The notes: generated by a model from the sequence alone, not told the origin. Shown: positions 25,608-34,161, counted from the stretch's first letter. The stretch is 64,000 nt of DNA from an uncultured Bacteroidia bacterium (GCA_902785065.1 CACZXH010000011.1:1-64000); one strand, 5' to 3'. A program made the numbers and translations.

Positions 25608-25615
25608 TATCTTTG
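25608..25615 (+). promoter_or_regulatory. Promoter -7 element (TATCTTTG) of lepA
   Basis: An exact TAnnTTTG lies 6 bases before the ATG at 25622, implying a leaderless or nearly leaderless mRNA. It decides the start at 25622 over 25613. Confidence 0.65.
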
Positions 25616-25621
25616 CAAGTT

Positions 25622-27409
25622 ATGAAGAACATCCGCAACTTTTGCATCATCGCGCATATCGACCATGGGAAGAGCACCCTGGCGGACCGGCTGCTGGAGC
25701 TCACGCGCACGCTGAGCGACCGGGAGATGGAGAACCAGGTGCTGGACGACATGGACCTGGAGCGGGAGAAGGGCATTACGATCAAGAGCCACGCGATCCA
25801 GATGGAGTACACGCGGGGCGGGGAGACGTACAGGCTGAACCTGATCGACACCCCCGGCCACGTGGACTTCAGCTATGAGGTATCGCGGTCCATCGCCTCG
25901 TGCGAGGGCGCGCTTTTGGTGGTGGATGCCTCGCAGGGTATCCAGGCGCAGACGATTTCCAACCTGTACCAGGCCATCGATCACGGGCTCGAGATCATCC
26001 CCGTGCTGAACAAGATCGACATGGATTCCGCGCAGCCGGAGCTGGTGACGGACCAGGTGTGCGACCTGCTGGGCTGCAATCCGGAGGATGTATACCGGGT
26101 ATCAGCCCGCACGGGCGAAGGCGTGCCAGCGGTGCTGGACGCCATTGTAGATAAGATTCCTGCGCCGAAAGGCGATTCCGATGCGCCGCTGCAGGCGCTC
26201 ATCTTCGACTCGGTGTTCAATTCCTTCCGCGGCATCATCGCCTATTTCAAGGTGGTGAACGGCAGCATCCGGAAGGGAGACAAGGTGAAGTTCTTCAATA
26301 CCGGCAAGGAATACGAGGCCGAGGAAATCGGCAATCTCAAGCTCAAGCTGAACCCCACGGGCGAGGTGCGCACCGGCGACGTGGGCTATATCATCTCCGG
26401 CATCAAGGCCGCCGTGGAAGTGAAGGTGGGTGATACCATCACGCACGTGGATAACCCTTGTTCCCAGGCGATTGCAGGATTCGAGGAGGTGAAGCCGATG
26501 GTTTTCGCAGGCCTGTATCCCGTCGATGCTTCCAAGTTCGAGGAACTCCGCGCTACGCTGGAGAAATTCCAGCTGAACGACGCGTCCTTCGTGTACGAGC
26601 CCGAGAGCTCGCTGGCCCTGGGCTTCGGCTTCCGCTGCGGCTTCCTGGGCCTGCTGCACCTCGAGATCGTCCAGGAGCGGCTGTTCCGCGAGTTCAACAT
26701 GGACGTAATCACCACTGTCCCGAACGTGTCCTACAAGGTGTATACGACCAAGGGCGAGGTCATCGACGTGCACAACCCGTCCGGCCTCCCGCCACAGACG
26801 CTCATCGACCACATCGAGGAACCCTACATCCGCGCCCAGATTATCTCCAAGTCCGATTTCTACGGGCCCATCATGAAGCTGTGCATGGACAAGCGCGGCA
26901 CCCTCATCGGCCAGCACTACATCACCACCGACCGGGTGGAGTTGAACTATGACCTGCCGCTCTCCGAGGTGGTCTTCGACTTCTACGACAAACTCAAGTC
27001 CATCTCCAAGGGCTACGCCTCCTTCGACTATCACGTGACGGATTTCCGGCCTGCCCGCCTGGTGAAGTTGGACATCCTGCTGAACGGTGACCCGGCAGAC
27101 GCCCTGTCCACCCTCATCCACGAGGACCACGCGTATGATTTCGGCCGGAAGATCTGCCTGAAGCTCAAGGAACTCATTCCGCGCCAGCAGTTCGACATTG
27201 CCGTCCAGGCAGCCATCGGCGCGAAGATCATCGCCCGCGAGACGGTGCGCCAGGTCCGCAAGGACGTGACGGCGAAGTGCTACGGCGGCGACGTCACCCG
27301 CAAGCGCAAGCTCCTCGAGAAACAGAAGGAGGGCAAGAAGCGGATGCGCCAGATCGGCACCGTGCAGGTGCCCCAGAGCGCGTTCATGGCGGTCCTGAAA
27401 CTCGACTAG
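25622..27409 (+). CDS. lepA: Elongation factor 4 (LepA), ribosome back-translocase GTPase
   Basis: The 595-residue protein is full length for LepA. It has the P-loop [14 protein letters not shown] near residue 10, DTPGHVDF near 77, NKID near 131, EF-G-like domains II, III and V, and the LepA-specific C-terminal domain ([22 protein letters not shown] near 550-572). It remodels stalled or mistranslocated ribosomes. The start follows a -7 element directly. The next gene begins immediately after its stop (TAG then ATG), so lepA, the glycosyltransferase-like gene and menA form one operon. Confidence 0.97.
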   Translation: MKNIRNFCIIAHIDHGKSTLADRLLELTRTLSDREMENQVLDDMDLEREKGITIKSHAIQMEYTRGGETYRLNLIDTPGHVDFSYEVSRSIASCEGALLVVDASQGIQAQTISNLYQAIDHGLEIIPVLNKIDMDSAQPELVTDQVCDLLGCNPEDVYRVSARTGEGVPAVLDAIVDKIPAPKGDSDAPLQALIFDSVFNSFRGIIAYFKVVNGSIRKGDKVKFFNTGKEYEAEEIGNLKLKLNPTGEVRTGDVGYIISGIKAAVEVKVGDTITHVDNPCSQAIAGFEEVKPMVFAGLYPVDASKFEELRATLEKFQLNDASFVYEPESSLALGFGFRCGFLGLLHLEIVQERLFREFNMDVITTVPNVSYKVYTTKGEVIDVHNPSGLPPQTLIDHIEEPYIRAQIISKSDFYGPIMKLCMDKRGTLIGQHYITTDRVELNYDLPLSEVVFDFYDKLKSISKGYASFDYHVTDFRPARLVKLDILLNGDPADALSTLIHEDHAYDFGRKICLKLKELIPRQQFDIAVQAAIGAKIIARETVRQVRKDVTAKCYGGDVTRKRKLLEKQKEGKKRMRQIGTVQVPQSAFMAVLKLD

Positions 27410-28072
27410 ATGAAAACCGTCGCCGTCCTCATATACGCCGAGGCCCTCGAGTCCACCGTCGCCGAATGCCGGCGGCAGATCGATCTGATTCCGGCTGACG
27501 AATACACTTTCGAACTCTTTGTCAACCCCGACCTGGACGAAGCCTGGCGCGCCGCCGGGGAGCGGGATTTCTATATCTGGCTCCACGGCCTGGTGACCCC
27601 GGTCGAAGGTGCCATTTACAGCCTGCTGGACAACTCGTCCTTCCTCGGCGACCGGGCCCTCCTTGTGGGAACGGTCCAGGATGGGGAAGGCCACATCGTC
27701 AGCGGCGGTTTCAGCCGGAACCGGCGCCTGATGCAGCCAGACCCGGTGATTCCCGTCGCCTGCCGGATGTTCGACGGCCTGTTCGCCCTCGTACCGCAGG
27801 CGGTGTACAAGCGCATCGGCGTGCTTGGCGGCCGCTACCGCGGCCAGCTCGCCGGCTTCGACTACTGCATGCGGGCCCGCAAGGCAGGCTATCCCAGTGT
27901 CATTGCGCCGGGTCTCGCCTGCACCTGCCCGGTGCGCCCGGACCCGGACCGCACCCTGGCCACGGACTTCGTCCTGGACTTCCGGACCAAGGGGCTGTTC
28001 ACGGCTATCTGGTACTTCCTGCGTTCCGCCTTCCGGCGGTTCGTAATCCATAACCTGTCTGTCTATGAATAA
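27410..28072 (+). CDS. Glycosyltransferase-like protein of unknown specificity
   Basis: The 220-residue protein has a Rossmann-like start (MKTVAVLIYAEALESTVAECR), an aspartate-bearing NPDLDEAW segment, and a second half with FDYCMRARKAGYPSVIAPG, reminiscent of the acceptor region of family 2-type glycosyltransferases. A canonical DxD motif is not obvious, so catalytic activity is uncertain. The C-terminus is basic and hydrophobic (AIWYFLRSAFRRFV) and could touch the membrane. It starts right after the lepA stop and overlaps menA by 8 bases. Confidence 0.5.
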   Translation: MKTVAVLIYAEALESTVAECRRQIDLIPADEYTFELFVNPDLDEAWRAAGERDFYIWLHGLVTPVEGAIYSLLDNSSFLGDRALLVGTVQDGEGHIVSGGFSRNRRLMQPDPVIPVACRMFDGLFALVPQAVYKRIGVLGGRYRGQLAGFDYCMRARKAGYPSVIAPGLACTCPVRPDPDRTLATDFVLDFRTKGLFTAIWYFLRSAFRRFVIHNLSVYE

Positions 28073-28970
28073 GTTCCGTGCCGCCGTCGCGTCCATGCGG
28101 CTCCGCACCCTGCCGCTCTCCACGGGCGGCGTCCTCCTGGGCATCCTCCTCGCTACGGCCGACTTCAAGGTCGATGTATGGGTGGCCGCCCTCATCGTCC
28201 TCACCACCGTCTGCCTCCAGATCCTGTCCAACCTGTCGAACGAGCTCGGAGACGTCCTCCACGGCACCGACACGGCGGACCGGAAGGGCCCGCAGTATGG
28301 TCTGAACGGCGGCGTGCTCACGATTGGGGAGATGAAGGTCCTGATCGGCGCGTTCGTGGGCCTGTGCATCCTTTTCGGCACGATGATGACGCTCCGGTCC
28401 TTCGGCACCCTGTGGGAACTGACGCCGATCCTCGTCCTGCTGATGGGCGCCGGCGCCATCATGGGTGCGATGAAATACACCCTGGGCCGCAACCCTTATG
28501 GGTACCGCGGACTGGGTGACGTTTACGTGTTCCTGTTCTTCGGACTGGTCGCCGTGATGGGCGGTTATTTCGTGGCGAGCCACACCCTCTTCTGGCGCCT
28601 GATTCTGCCCGGCGCCGCCGTGGGGTGCTTCTCAGTAGGTGTCCTGAATGTCAATAACATACGCGACATGGAGACCGACGCCCCCAATCGCGTCACCACC
28701 GCCATCCGCCTGGGCGAAAAGAAAGCGAAAATCTACCAGACCATCCTCATCGTCCTGGGCTGGGTCCTGATGCTGGCTTATTGTCAACTGCGGATGTTCT
28801 CCTGGTGGCACTACCTCTTCGTGGTTACCCTCCCGCTGTACGTCCTGCACCTCCGCGGCGTCTGGCAGCGCACCGGCAAAGCCCTCGACCCGATGCTTCC
28901 CCTCCTGGTGATTTCCACCTTCCTATTCTGCCTTCTCGCCGGTATCGGCTTCTGCGCGCACCTGTTCTAG
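28065..28970 (+). CDS. menA: 1,4-dihydroxy-2-naphthoate polyprenyltransferase (MenA, UbiA family)
   Basis: MenA attaches the polyprenyl tail to dihydroxynaphthoate in menaquinone synthesis at the inner membrane. The 301-residue protein has about eight or nine membrane segments and the two UbiA aspartate motifs: NELGDVLHGTDTADR near residue 62 and NNIRDMETDAPNR near 200, which bind the polyprenyl diphosphate through magnesium. N-terminal MRLRTLPLS is typical of MenA. It overlaps the preceding gene by 8 bases (shared CTATGAATAAG), suggesting coupled translation. Confidence 0.92.
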   Translation: MNKFRAAVASMRLRTLPLSTGGVLLGILLATADFKVDVWVAALIVLTTVCLQILSNLSNELGDVLHGTDTADRKGPQYGLNGGVLTIGEMKVLIGAFVGLCILFGTMMTLRSFGTLWELTPILVLLMGAGAIMGAMKYTLGRNPYGYRGLGDVYVFLFFGLVAVMGGYFVASHTLFWRLILPGAAVGCFSVGVLNVNNIRDMETDAPNRVTTAIRLGEKKAKIYQTILIVLGWVLMLAYCQLRMFSWWHYLFVVTLPLYVLHLRGVWQRTGKALDPMLPLLVISTFLFCLLAGIGFCAHLF

Positions 28971-29012
28971 CCGAGGTTCCGGTAGCAAAATCGCCATTGT
29001 ACGTGCCTAAAT

Positions 29013-29048
29013 GCAACATACCCCACCTTGCGATGGGGCGTATGTTGC
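29013..29048. terminator. Long stem-loop between the convergent menA and small membrane protein genes
   Basis: GCAACATACCCCA (29013-29025) pairs with TGGGGCGTATGTTGC (29034-29048), with a two-base bulge and an 8-base loop. A short T-run lies at 29070-29074. The hairpin sits in the 139-base gap between convergent genes, fitting a bidirectional terminator. The inexact arm and distance to the T-run leave a dispersed palindromic repeat as an alternative. Confidence 0.5.
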
Positions 29049-29109
29049 GCTACAGCGCGTAGGAGGCCGTTTTTGCCGCCTTGGGTTCGGGAGCACCGGG
29101 GCGTCGTAC

Positions 29110-29466
29110 CTACAGCCGCGGTTTCTTGACGATCCGGACAACCAGGGAGACCAGGTAGATGATGACGCCGTAGATCAAGCAATTCAGCGTGACTTTCAGT
29201 CCGCCGAAGAGGACGTGCCAGGGAATCAGGTCGGCGAAACCGGTCGCGTCCGCTCCCTTTTCAGCGGCGATGTCCCGCAAGAAGGACAGCACTAGGAACA
29301 CGCCCAGCAGATGTCCCAGGAATCCGAACAGGAGGGCGAACAGACCGATTTCCTTGACCCAGCGGGGAGCCTTCCAGGCGGCGAAGAAAATGGCGACCAG
29401 CAGGACGGTGAGGACGGACATGAATCCGATGCCTCCTTCGATGAAGAATGTAAAGAACCGTGTCAT
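29110..29466 (-). CDS. Small MotA/TolQ/ExbB-like membrane protein (copy B)
   Basis: The 118-residue paralogue of the protein at 25209-25556 shares nearly identical ends (VLLVAIFFAAWKAPRW near 20 and YGVIIYLVSLVVR near 100) and a divergent middle (LLGVFLVLSFLRDIAAEKGADA against LIGLYQMFQALQQVADDLGG). About three membrane segments are predicted. The variable central loop may determine pairing specificity with its own LytTR regulator at 29620. Its promoter carries the same operator repeat as copy A. Function unknown. Confidence 0.75.
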   Translation of the reverse strand: MTRFFTFFIEGGIGFMSVLTVLLVAIFFAAWKAPRWVKEIGLFALLFGFLGHLLGVFLVLSFLRDIAAEKGADATGFADLIPWHVLFGGLKVTLNCLIYGVIIYLVSLVVRIVKKPRL

Positions 29467-29500
29467 AAGGCAGATGGTTTAAAGATTGAACTTTCTGCCA

Positions 29501-29508
29501 CAAAAGTA
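29501..29508 (-). promoter_or_regulatory. Promoter -7 element (TACTTTTG) of the small membrane protein gene, copy B
   Basis: TACTTTTG plus the following TGGCAGAAAGT matches the copy A promoter (25166-25184). The leader to the ATG at 29466 is about 30 bases. Confidence 0.65.
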
Positions 29509-29532
29509 TCGTTTCGTCCCTTTCCGCCCAAG

Positions 29533-29563
29533 CCGAATCCCCGAACGGGCCGGTAAAATCCCC
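29533..29563 (-). promoter_or_regulatory. Direct-repeat operator, copy B
   Basis: On the minus strand GGGGATTTTA (29563-29554) and GGGGATTCGG (29542-29533) are 21 bases apart, and the proximal copy ends 24 bases before the -7 box. Period, motif and distance are the same as at 25111-25141, although the surrounding bases have diverged. That is the pattern expected of a conserved LytTR binding site. Confidence 0.6.
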
Positions 29564-29604
29564 AAATTAGGCTTTTGACGAAAACGGAAATGCCGATTTT
29601 ATGC

Positions 29605-29612
29605 TATTTTTG
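29605..29612 (+). promoter_or_regulatory. Promoter -7 element (TATTTTTG) of LytTR regulator copy B
   Basis: TATTTTTG lies 7 bases before the ATG at 29620. It decides that start over the upstream in-frame ATG codons at 29590 and 29614 and matches the copy A arrangement. Confidence 0.6.
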
Positions 29613-29619
29613 TATGGCA

Positions 29620-30333
29620 ATGAAACGGACGCTGGTCATATCCTACTGGGTTCTCTCCATCCTCCTGGTGGCGGTCATCCTCTCCAGCCTGGGCTACCGG
29701 TTCATGGAAGCCGTGTTCATCGGCACGGTGTTCCTTCCCGGCGCCCTGGCGGCCAAATACTTTTTCCCGAAGGTCGATTTCCGGAACCGGCGGACCGGTG
29801 TCAAGGATACCATCTTCATCGTCCTCGGCATCCTGGTCGCGGAGGTTTTCCTGTTCCTGGTGACCCACTTCTACATCCTGCGCTATCGGGAAAACGTCGC
29901 TGATTGGATCGGCCTTCCCGAGATCCTGACGAACCCGATCTTCATCGCCCTCATCCTGACCGCCCTTGCGGCCGGCAGCTATTTCTTCGAACTGTGGCTG
30001 GACCGGCTCCGCCCCACCGCACCCGCCCCCATTACCTTCACATCGGACCGGAAGCCCGTCACCCTTCCCCTCGGGGAAATCCTGTACGTGGAATCCAACG
30101 ACGCCACCACCACCGTCGTCGCAACCGACGACCGGCGCTTCAAAAATATCACTCCCATCTCCCAGTGGGAAGCCATCCTCCGCCCCCATTTTGTCCGGAT
30201 TCACCGCTCCTACCTCGTCAACAAGGCGGCGATTACCAGGATCGATGGGGACCTTCTCTACGTCAACGACATAGAGCTTCCCATTTCCCGCAAGTACAAG
30301 GATACGGTCCTGAACGCCTGCTCTGTTTCGTGA
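29620..30333 (+). CDS. Membrane-anchored LytTR transcription regulator (copy B)
   Basis: The 237-residue protein is a close paralogue of the one at 24336-25052, with the same four membrane segments and LytTR domain. FTSDRKPVTLPL.EILYVESND and the IRIHRSYLVNK segment are almost unchanged between the two, including the likely DNA-contacting residues. The main differences are an insertion near residue 50 (DFRNRRTG) and the C-terminal tail (LNACSVS). Similar DNA-binding regions suggest both copies can read the same GGGGATTCGG operators, so cross-regulation is possible. It is divergent from the copy B small membrane protein and convergent with the MATE gene 7 bases away. Confidence 0.88.
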   Translation: MKRTLVISYWVLSILLVAVILSSLGYRFMEAVFIGTVFLPGALAAKYFFPKVDFRNRRTGVKDTIFIVLGILVAEVFLFLVTHFYILRYRENVADWIGLPEILTNPIFIALILTALAAGSYFFELWLDRLRPTAPAPITFTSDRKPVTLPLGEILYVESNDATTTVVATDDRRFKNITPISQWEAILRPHFVRIHRSYLVNKAAITRIDGDLLYVNDIELPISRKYKDTVLNACSVS

Positions 30334-30340
30334 GCGCCGC

Positions 30341-31672
30341 TCAATACCCGTACCGCTTGCGGTAGGCGAGGATGAGTGCGACGGAGAGGATGAGGCAGCA
30401 GAAGTCGGCGGCGTCGACGGCGAGCCAGATGCCGTCGGGGCCCAGGACGGCGGGCAACAGGAACACAAAGCCCAGCTCGAAGACCAGATTCCGGATAAAC
30501 GAGACGGTGGCCGACACCTTCCCGTTCCCGAGGCCCGTGAACCAGGCCGAGGCAAAAAGGTTGATTCCCGCGATGAAGAAGCTGATCATATACAGCCGGA
30601 TGGCGTGCTTCGTGAGGGCCGACAACTCTGGATCATAGCCCACAAAGAGTCGCGCCGCGGGGCCGGCCGTAAGCTCCGACACCAGCGTCATCAAGGCGCC
30701 CAGCACCAGCAGAAGGATCACCGAATGCCGCAATAGGCTTTTCAGTTCCACCTTGTTCCCCGCCCCGTAATTGTAGCCGATGACCGGCGTCACAGCGATG
30801 TTGAAGCCGAAGAAAACCGCGGCGAAAATGTACCCGTAATACAGGAGGACCGAATAGGCCGCCACGCCGTTCTCCCCCATCATCCGCAGAAGTTGGAGGT
30901 TGTAGCACATCGCCAGGACGTTCCAGGAAATGTTGCCCACGTACTCGGAAAGGCCATTGCTGGAAGCCTGCAGGAGCGGCTCGCGCTCGAGTTTAGCCCG
31001 CACGAGCCGGAGGGAACTCTTGTTCCGATGGCTGGAGAAATACCACAGGGGGAAGAAACCGCCCACGCAGCACGCCAGCATCGACGCGGCCGCGGCACCG
31101 GCGAGCCCCCAGTGGAACACCGCGATGAACAGCGCGTCCAGCACCATGTTCGTGACGGCGCAGATGATGGACATCACCGTCCCGAGCTGCGGCCGCTCCG
31201 CCGTCATGTAAAACGACTGGAAGCACATCTGCAGCATGAAAGCGGGCAGGCCGACGGTGCAGATGCTGCCGTATACCACGCACAGGCGGGCTGTCTCCCC
31301 TTCCGCCCCGAGCAGCCGCGCCAGGGGCTCCATGAACACCAGGAGCGGGACCATGAACACGACGGCCAGGATGATGGTGAACCGGATGATCATCGTGAAA
31401 ATCTGGCTCGCCCGGTAATAGTCGCCCTCACCCATCGTCTTGGAAACCAGGGCCGATCCGCCCGTTCCGAGCATCAGGCCCAGCGACCCCACGAGCATCA
31501 CCGCCGGCCAGATGATGTTCAGCGCGGCGAAGGCCGATGTCCCCACGAAATTGGACACGAACAGTCCGTCCACCACGCTGTAAATGCTTCCCACGAGCAT
31601 CATCAGGATGCTCGGAATGGAGGATACGGCCAGTCTCCGGTATCCGTAATGTCCTTGCAGGGCGATTTCCAT
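30341..31672 (-). CDS. MATE-family efflux transporter
   Basis: The 443-residue protein has 12 predicted membrane segments in two MatE halves (about 10-215 and 235-440) with MLVGSIYSVVDGLFVSNFVG near the N-terminus, characteristic of the Na+/H+-coupled multidrug and toxin exporters. The substrate is unknown. The ATG at 31672 is preferred over 31684 because the latter lies inside the -7 element. The C-terminus YRKRYGY is basic and cytoplasmic. Confidence 0.9.
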   Translation of the reverse strand: MEIALQGHYGYRRLAVSSIPSILMMLVGSIYSVVDGLFVSNFVGTSAFAALNIIWPAVMLVGSLGLMLGTGGSALVSKTMGEGDYYRASQIFTMIIRFTIILAVVFMVPLLVFMEPLARLLGAEGETARLCVVYGSICTVGLPAFMLQMCFQSFYMTAERPQLGTVMSIICAVTNMVLDALFIAVFHWGLAGAAAASMLACCVGGFFPLWYFSSHRNKSSLRLVRAKLEREPLLQASSNGLSEYVGNISWNVLAMCYNLQLLRMMGENGVAAYSVLLYYGYIFAAVFFGFNIAVTPVIGYNYGAGNKVELKSLLRHSVILLLVLGALMTLVSELTAGPAARLFVGYDPELSALTKHAIRLYMISFFIAGINLFASAWFTGLGNGKVSATVSFIRNLVFELGFVFLLPAVLGPDGIWLAVDAADFCCLILSVALILAYRKRYGY

Positions 31673-31681
31673 AAAGAGGTG

Positions 31682-31689
31682 CAAAGATA
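31682..31689 (-). promoter_or_regulatory. Promoter -7 element (TATCTTTG) of the MATE gene
   Basis: An exact TAnnTTTG lies 9 bases before the ATG at 31672. Confidence 0.6.
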
Positions 31690-31752
31690 GTTGGTTTTTG
31701 GAAAATGTACAAAAAGCAAGGGTCGGAAGACCGGATTCTCGGATAAAATCAT

Positions 31753-31760
31753 TATCTTTG
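31753..31760 (+). promoter_or_regulatory. Promoter -7 element (TATCTTTG) of the transketolase/sigma-factor operon
   Basis: An exact TAnnTTTG lies 32 bases before the transketolase start at 31793. The leader is AT-rich (AAATTATTAGGTTACC). Confidence 0.65.
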
Positions 31761-31792
31761 CATAATCGCGAAATTATTAGGTTACCTCAGAT

Positions 31793-32641
31793 ATGTACGA
31801 CAACAAGCAACTCCAAGAGATCTCGACGCAGGTGCGGCGGGACATCCTGAGGATGGTGTGCAGCGCGAAGTCCGGCCATCCGGGCGGATCGATGTCATCG
31901 ACCGACATCCTCACAACCCTGTATTTCAATGAAATGAAGCAGGATCCGGCTACGTGGACCCGGGACGGCAAGGGACAGGACATGTTCATCCTTTCCGCCG
32001 GCCACATGACGCCCGTGTACTACTCTGTGCTGGCCCGCGCCGGTTACTTCCCGGTGTCGGAACTCGCCACCTTCCGTACGTTCGGCGCCCGCCTGCAGGG
32101 ACACCCGTCCATCCGCAAGAGCCTCCCCGGCATCTTCCAGGCCTCCGGTTCCCTGGGTCAGGGCCTGTCCGCCGCCTGCGGCCTCGCCCTCGGCAAGAAG
32201 CTGGACAAGGACGACAACTTCGTCTTCTGCCTGTGCGGTGACGGCGAATCCGAGGAAGGCCAGATCTGGGAGGCCGGCATGTTCGCCGTGTTCCACAAGC
32301 TGGACAACCTCATCGCGATGACCGACTGGAACGGCAAGCAGATCGACGGCCCCGTGGAACTGGTGGCCGGCGAAGGCGACCTCTCCGCCAAGTGGGAAGC
32401 CTGGGGCTGGAACACCATCGTCGCCGATGGCCACGATTTCGACTCCATCGCCAAGGCCTTCGAGCTCGCCAAGGCTGCCAAGGGCAGCGGCAAGCCCACG
32501 ATGATCCTCTTCAAGACCGAGATGGGCCACGGCGTGGACTTCATGGCCGGCACCCACAAATGGCATGGTTCCGTCCCGAAGCCCGAGCAGCTCGAGGATG
32601 CGCTCAAGCAGCTCGGTGAAACCTCCCTCGGAGACTTCTGA
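31793..32641 (+). CDS. Transketolase, N-terminal (thiamine diphosphate-binding) subunit
   Basis: Transketolase moves two-carbon units between sugar phosphates in the pentose phosphate pathway. Here it is split into two genes. This 282-residue subunit has SGHPGGSMSSTDILTTLYF near residue 25 and the cofactor motif GDGESEEGQIWEA near 147, plus a conserved H in AGTHKWHG near the end. It needs the next gene for a complete active site. Split transketolases are common in Bacteroidota, Firmicutes and archaea, so this is not a broken gene. Confidence 0.93.
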   Translation: MYDNKQLQEISTQVRRDILRMVCSAKSGHPGGSMSSTDILTTLYFNEMKQDPATWTRDGKGQDMFILSAGHMTPVYYSVLARAGYFPVSELATFRTFGARLQGHPSIRKSLPGIFQASGSLGQGLSAACGLALGKKLDKDDNFVFCLCGDGESEEGQIWEAGMFAVFHKLDNLIAMTDWNGKQIDGPVELVAGEGDLSAKWEAWGWNTIVADGHDFDSIAKAFELAKAAKGSGKPTMILFKTEMGHGVDFMAGTHKWHGSVPKPEQLEDALKQLGETSLGDF

Positions 32642-32642
32642 T

Positions 32643-32670
32643 TGTCATTTCGAGCGAAGTCGAGAAATCT
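32643..32670. repeat. REP-like palindrome inside the transketolase operon
   Basis: The 45-base gap between the two transketolase genes contains CATTTCGAGCGAAGTCGAG and a matching arm, an imperfect palindrome of the kind dispersed in Bacteroidota intergenic regions. It is transcribed with the operon and could form an mRNA hairpin. Confidence 0.5.
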
Positions 32671-32686
32671 AAATTCCATTGACATC

Positions 32687-33640
32687 ATGAAAAAGTATAT
32701 CGATACAGGCAAGAAGGATACCCGCAGCGGATTCGGCGTGGGTCTTCTCGAAGCGGGCCGCGCGGACAGCCGCGTCGTCGCCCTCACCGCGGACCTCAAG
32801 GGCTCCCTCAAGATGGACGCCTTCGCCGCGGAGTTTCCGGAGCGTTTCATCCAGTGCGGCATCGCCGAGGCCAACATGGTCGGCGCCGCCGCCGGTCTCG
32901 CCATCACCGGCAAGATCCCGTTCATCGGCTCCTTCGCGGAGTTCGTGACCGGCCGCGTCTATGACCAGGTCCGTCAGGAAGTCTCCTACGGCAAGGCCAA
33001 CGTGAAGATCGCCTCCTCCCACGCGGGCATCACCCTCGGCGAGGACGGCGCCACGCACCAGACCATGGAGGACCTCGCCCTCATGCGCGCCCTCCCGGAA
33101 ATGGTCGTGATCAACCCCTGCGACTTCAACCAGACCAAGAACGCCACCATCGCCGCCGCGAAGTACGTCGGCCCCGTGTACCTGCGTTTCGGCCGTCCGA
33201 GCGTCCCGAACTTCACCCCGGAGGACGAGGAATTCGTGATCGGCAAGGCCCAGATCCTCAATGAGGGCAAGGACGTCACCATTATCGCCTGCGGCCACCT
33301 CGTGTGGGAGGCCCTCCAGGCCGCCGAGGCCCTCGAGGCCGAAGGCATCGGCGCCGAGGTCATCAACATGGCCACCGTCAAGCCGCTGGACGAGAACGCC
33401 ATCCTTACCTCCGCCGCGAAGACGAAAGCCATCGTCGTGGCCGAGGAGCACAACATGGCCGGCGGTCTCGGCGAAGCCGTGGCCGGCCTGCTCGCCCGCA
33501 CCGTTCCCGCCCCTGTGGAATTCGTCAACGGCAAGGATCTGTTCGGCCAGAGTGGCACGCCTTCTGCACTGATGGCGGCGTATGGCCTGGACGCCCAGCA
33601 CATCGCTGAAGCCGCCAAGAAGGTCATCGCGCGGAAATAA
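32687..33640 (+). CDS. Transketolase, C-terminal (pyrimidine-binding) subunit
   Basis: The 317-residue partner of the upstream subunit has DTRSGFGVGLLEAG near residue 8, the conserved glutamate in QCGIAEANMVGAAAGLA near 65 that activates thiamine diphosphate, and SSHAGITLGEDGATHQ near 105. The C-terminal domain (about 185-317) is the usual transketolase_C fold. The start at 32687 is chosen because the upstream in-frame codons translate the REP-like repeat. Its stop overlaps the next ATG by one base (TAATG). Confidence 0.93.
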   Translation: MKKYIDTGKKDTRSGFGVGLLEAGRADSRVVALTADLKGSLKMDAFAAEFPERFIQCGIAEANMVGAAAGLAITGKIPFIGSFAEFVTGRVYDQVRQEVSYGKANVKIASSHAGITLGEDGATHQTMEDLALMRALPEMVVINPCDFNQTKNATIAAAKYVGPVYLRFGRPSVPNFTPEDEEFVIGKAQILNEGKDVTIIACGHLVWEALQAAEALEAEGIGAEVINMATVKPLDENAILTSAAKTKAIVVAEEHNMAGGLGEAVAGLLARTVPAPVEFVNGKDLFGQSGTPSALMAAYGLDAQHIAEAAKKVIARK

Positions 33641-34161
33641 TGGACAATGCCGAGCGGCTCTTCAATGAGATTGTAAAGGAATACAGCGAACGTGTCTACT
33701 GGCACGTCCGCCGGTTCGTGAACAACCACGAAGACGCCGACGACCTCGTCCAGGAAATCTTCCTGAAGATATGGACTGCGCTTCCCTCGTTCCGGGGGGA
33801 AGCGCAGCTTTTTACCTGGGTATACCGCATCGCCACGAACGAGACCCTGAACTGGCTCCGCCGCGAGAAGGTCCGGTCCGCCCTCCGCTTCACCTCCATC
33901 GACGCAGAAATGGAGCGTCGCATCGACAGCGACCCCTTCTTCGACGGGGACGCCGCGGACCGCGCCCTGTCCAAGGCCGTGGCGAAGCTCCCGGAAAAAC
34001 AACGCCAGGTATTCATCCTCCGGTACTACGACGAGATGCCCTATGAGCAGATGTCGGAAGTGCTGGAGACGTCCGTCGGCGCACTCAAGGCCTCCTATCA
34101 TATCGCACAGGAAAAAGTCCGGTCCGCGCTGGGGAAAGATATTTTCATCGGATCGGATTAA
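33640..34161 (+). CDS. ECF-type RNA polymerase sigma factor
   Basis: The 173-residue protein has region 2 (ADDLVQEIFLKIWTAL near residue 33, with FTWVYRIATNETLNWLRR) and region 4 (LPEKQRQVFILRYYDEMPYEQMSEVLETSVGALK near 115). It should direct transcription in response to an envelope or other stress. Its start overlaps the transketolase stop (TAATG), so it is co-transcribed with metabolism genes. The downstream gene encodes a small membrane protein in the position of an anti-sigma factor. Confidence 0.92.
   Translation: MDNAERLFNEIVKEYSERVYWHVRRFVNNHEDADDLVQEIFLKIWTALPSFRGEAQLFTWVYRIATNETLNWLRREKVRSALRFTSIDAEMERRIDSDPFFDGDAADRALSKAVAKLPEKQRQVFILRYYDEMPYEQMSEVLETSVGALKASYHIAQEKVRSALGKDIFIGSD

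Noticed and set aside
31793..33640. Broken transketolase gene
   Set aside because: The two halves correspond to the natural split-subunit arrangement, each with its own start and separated by 45 bases.
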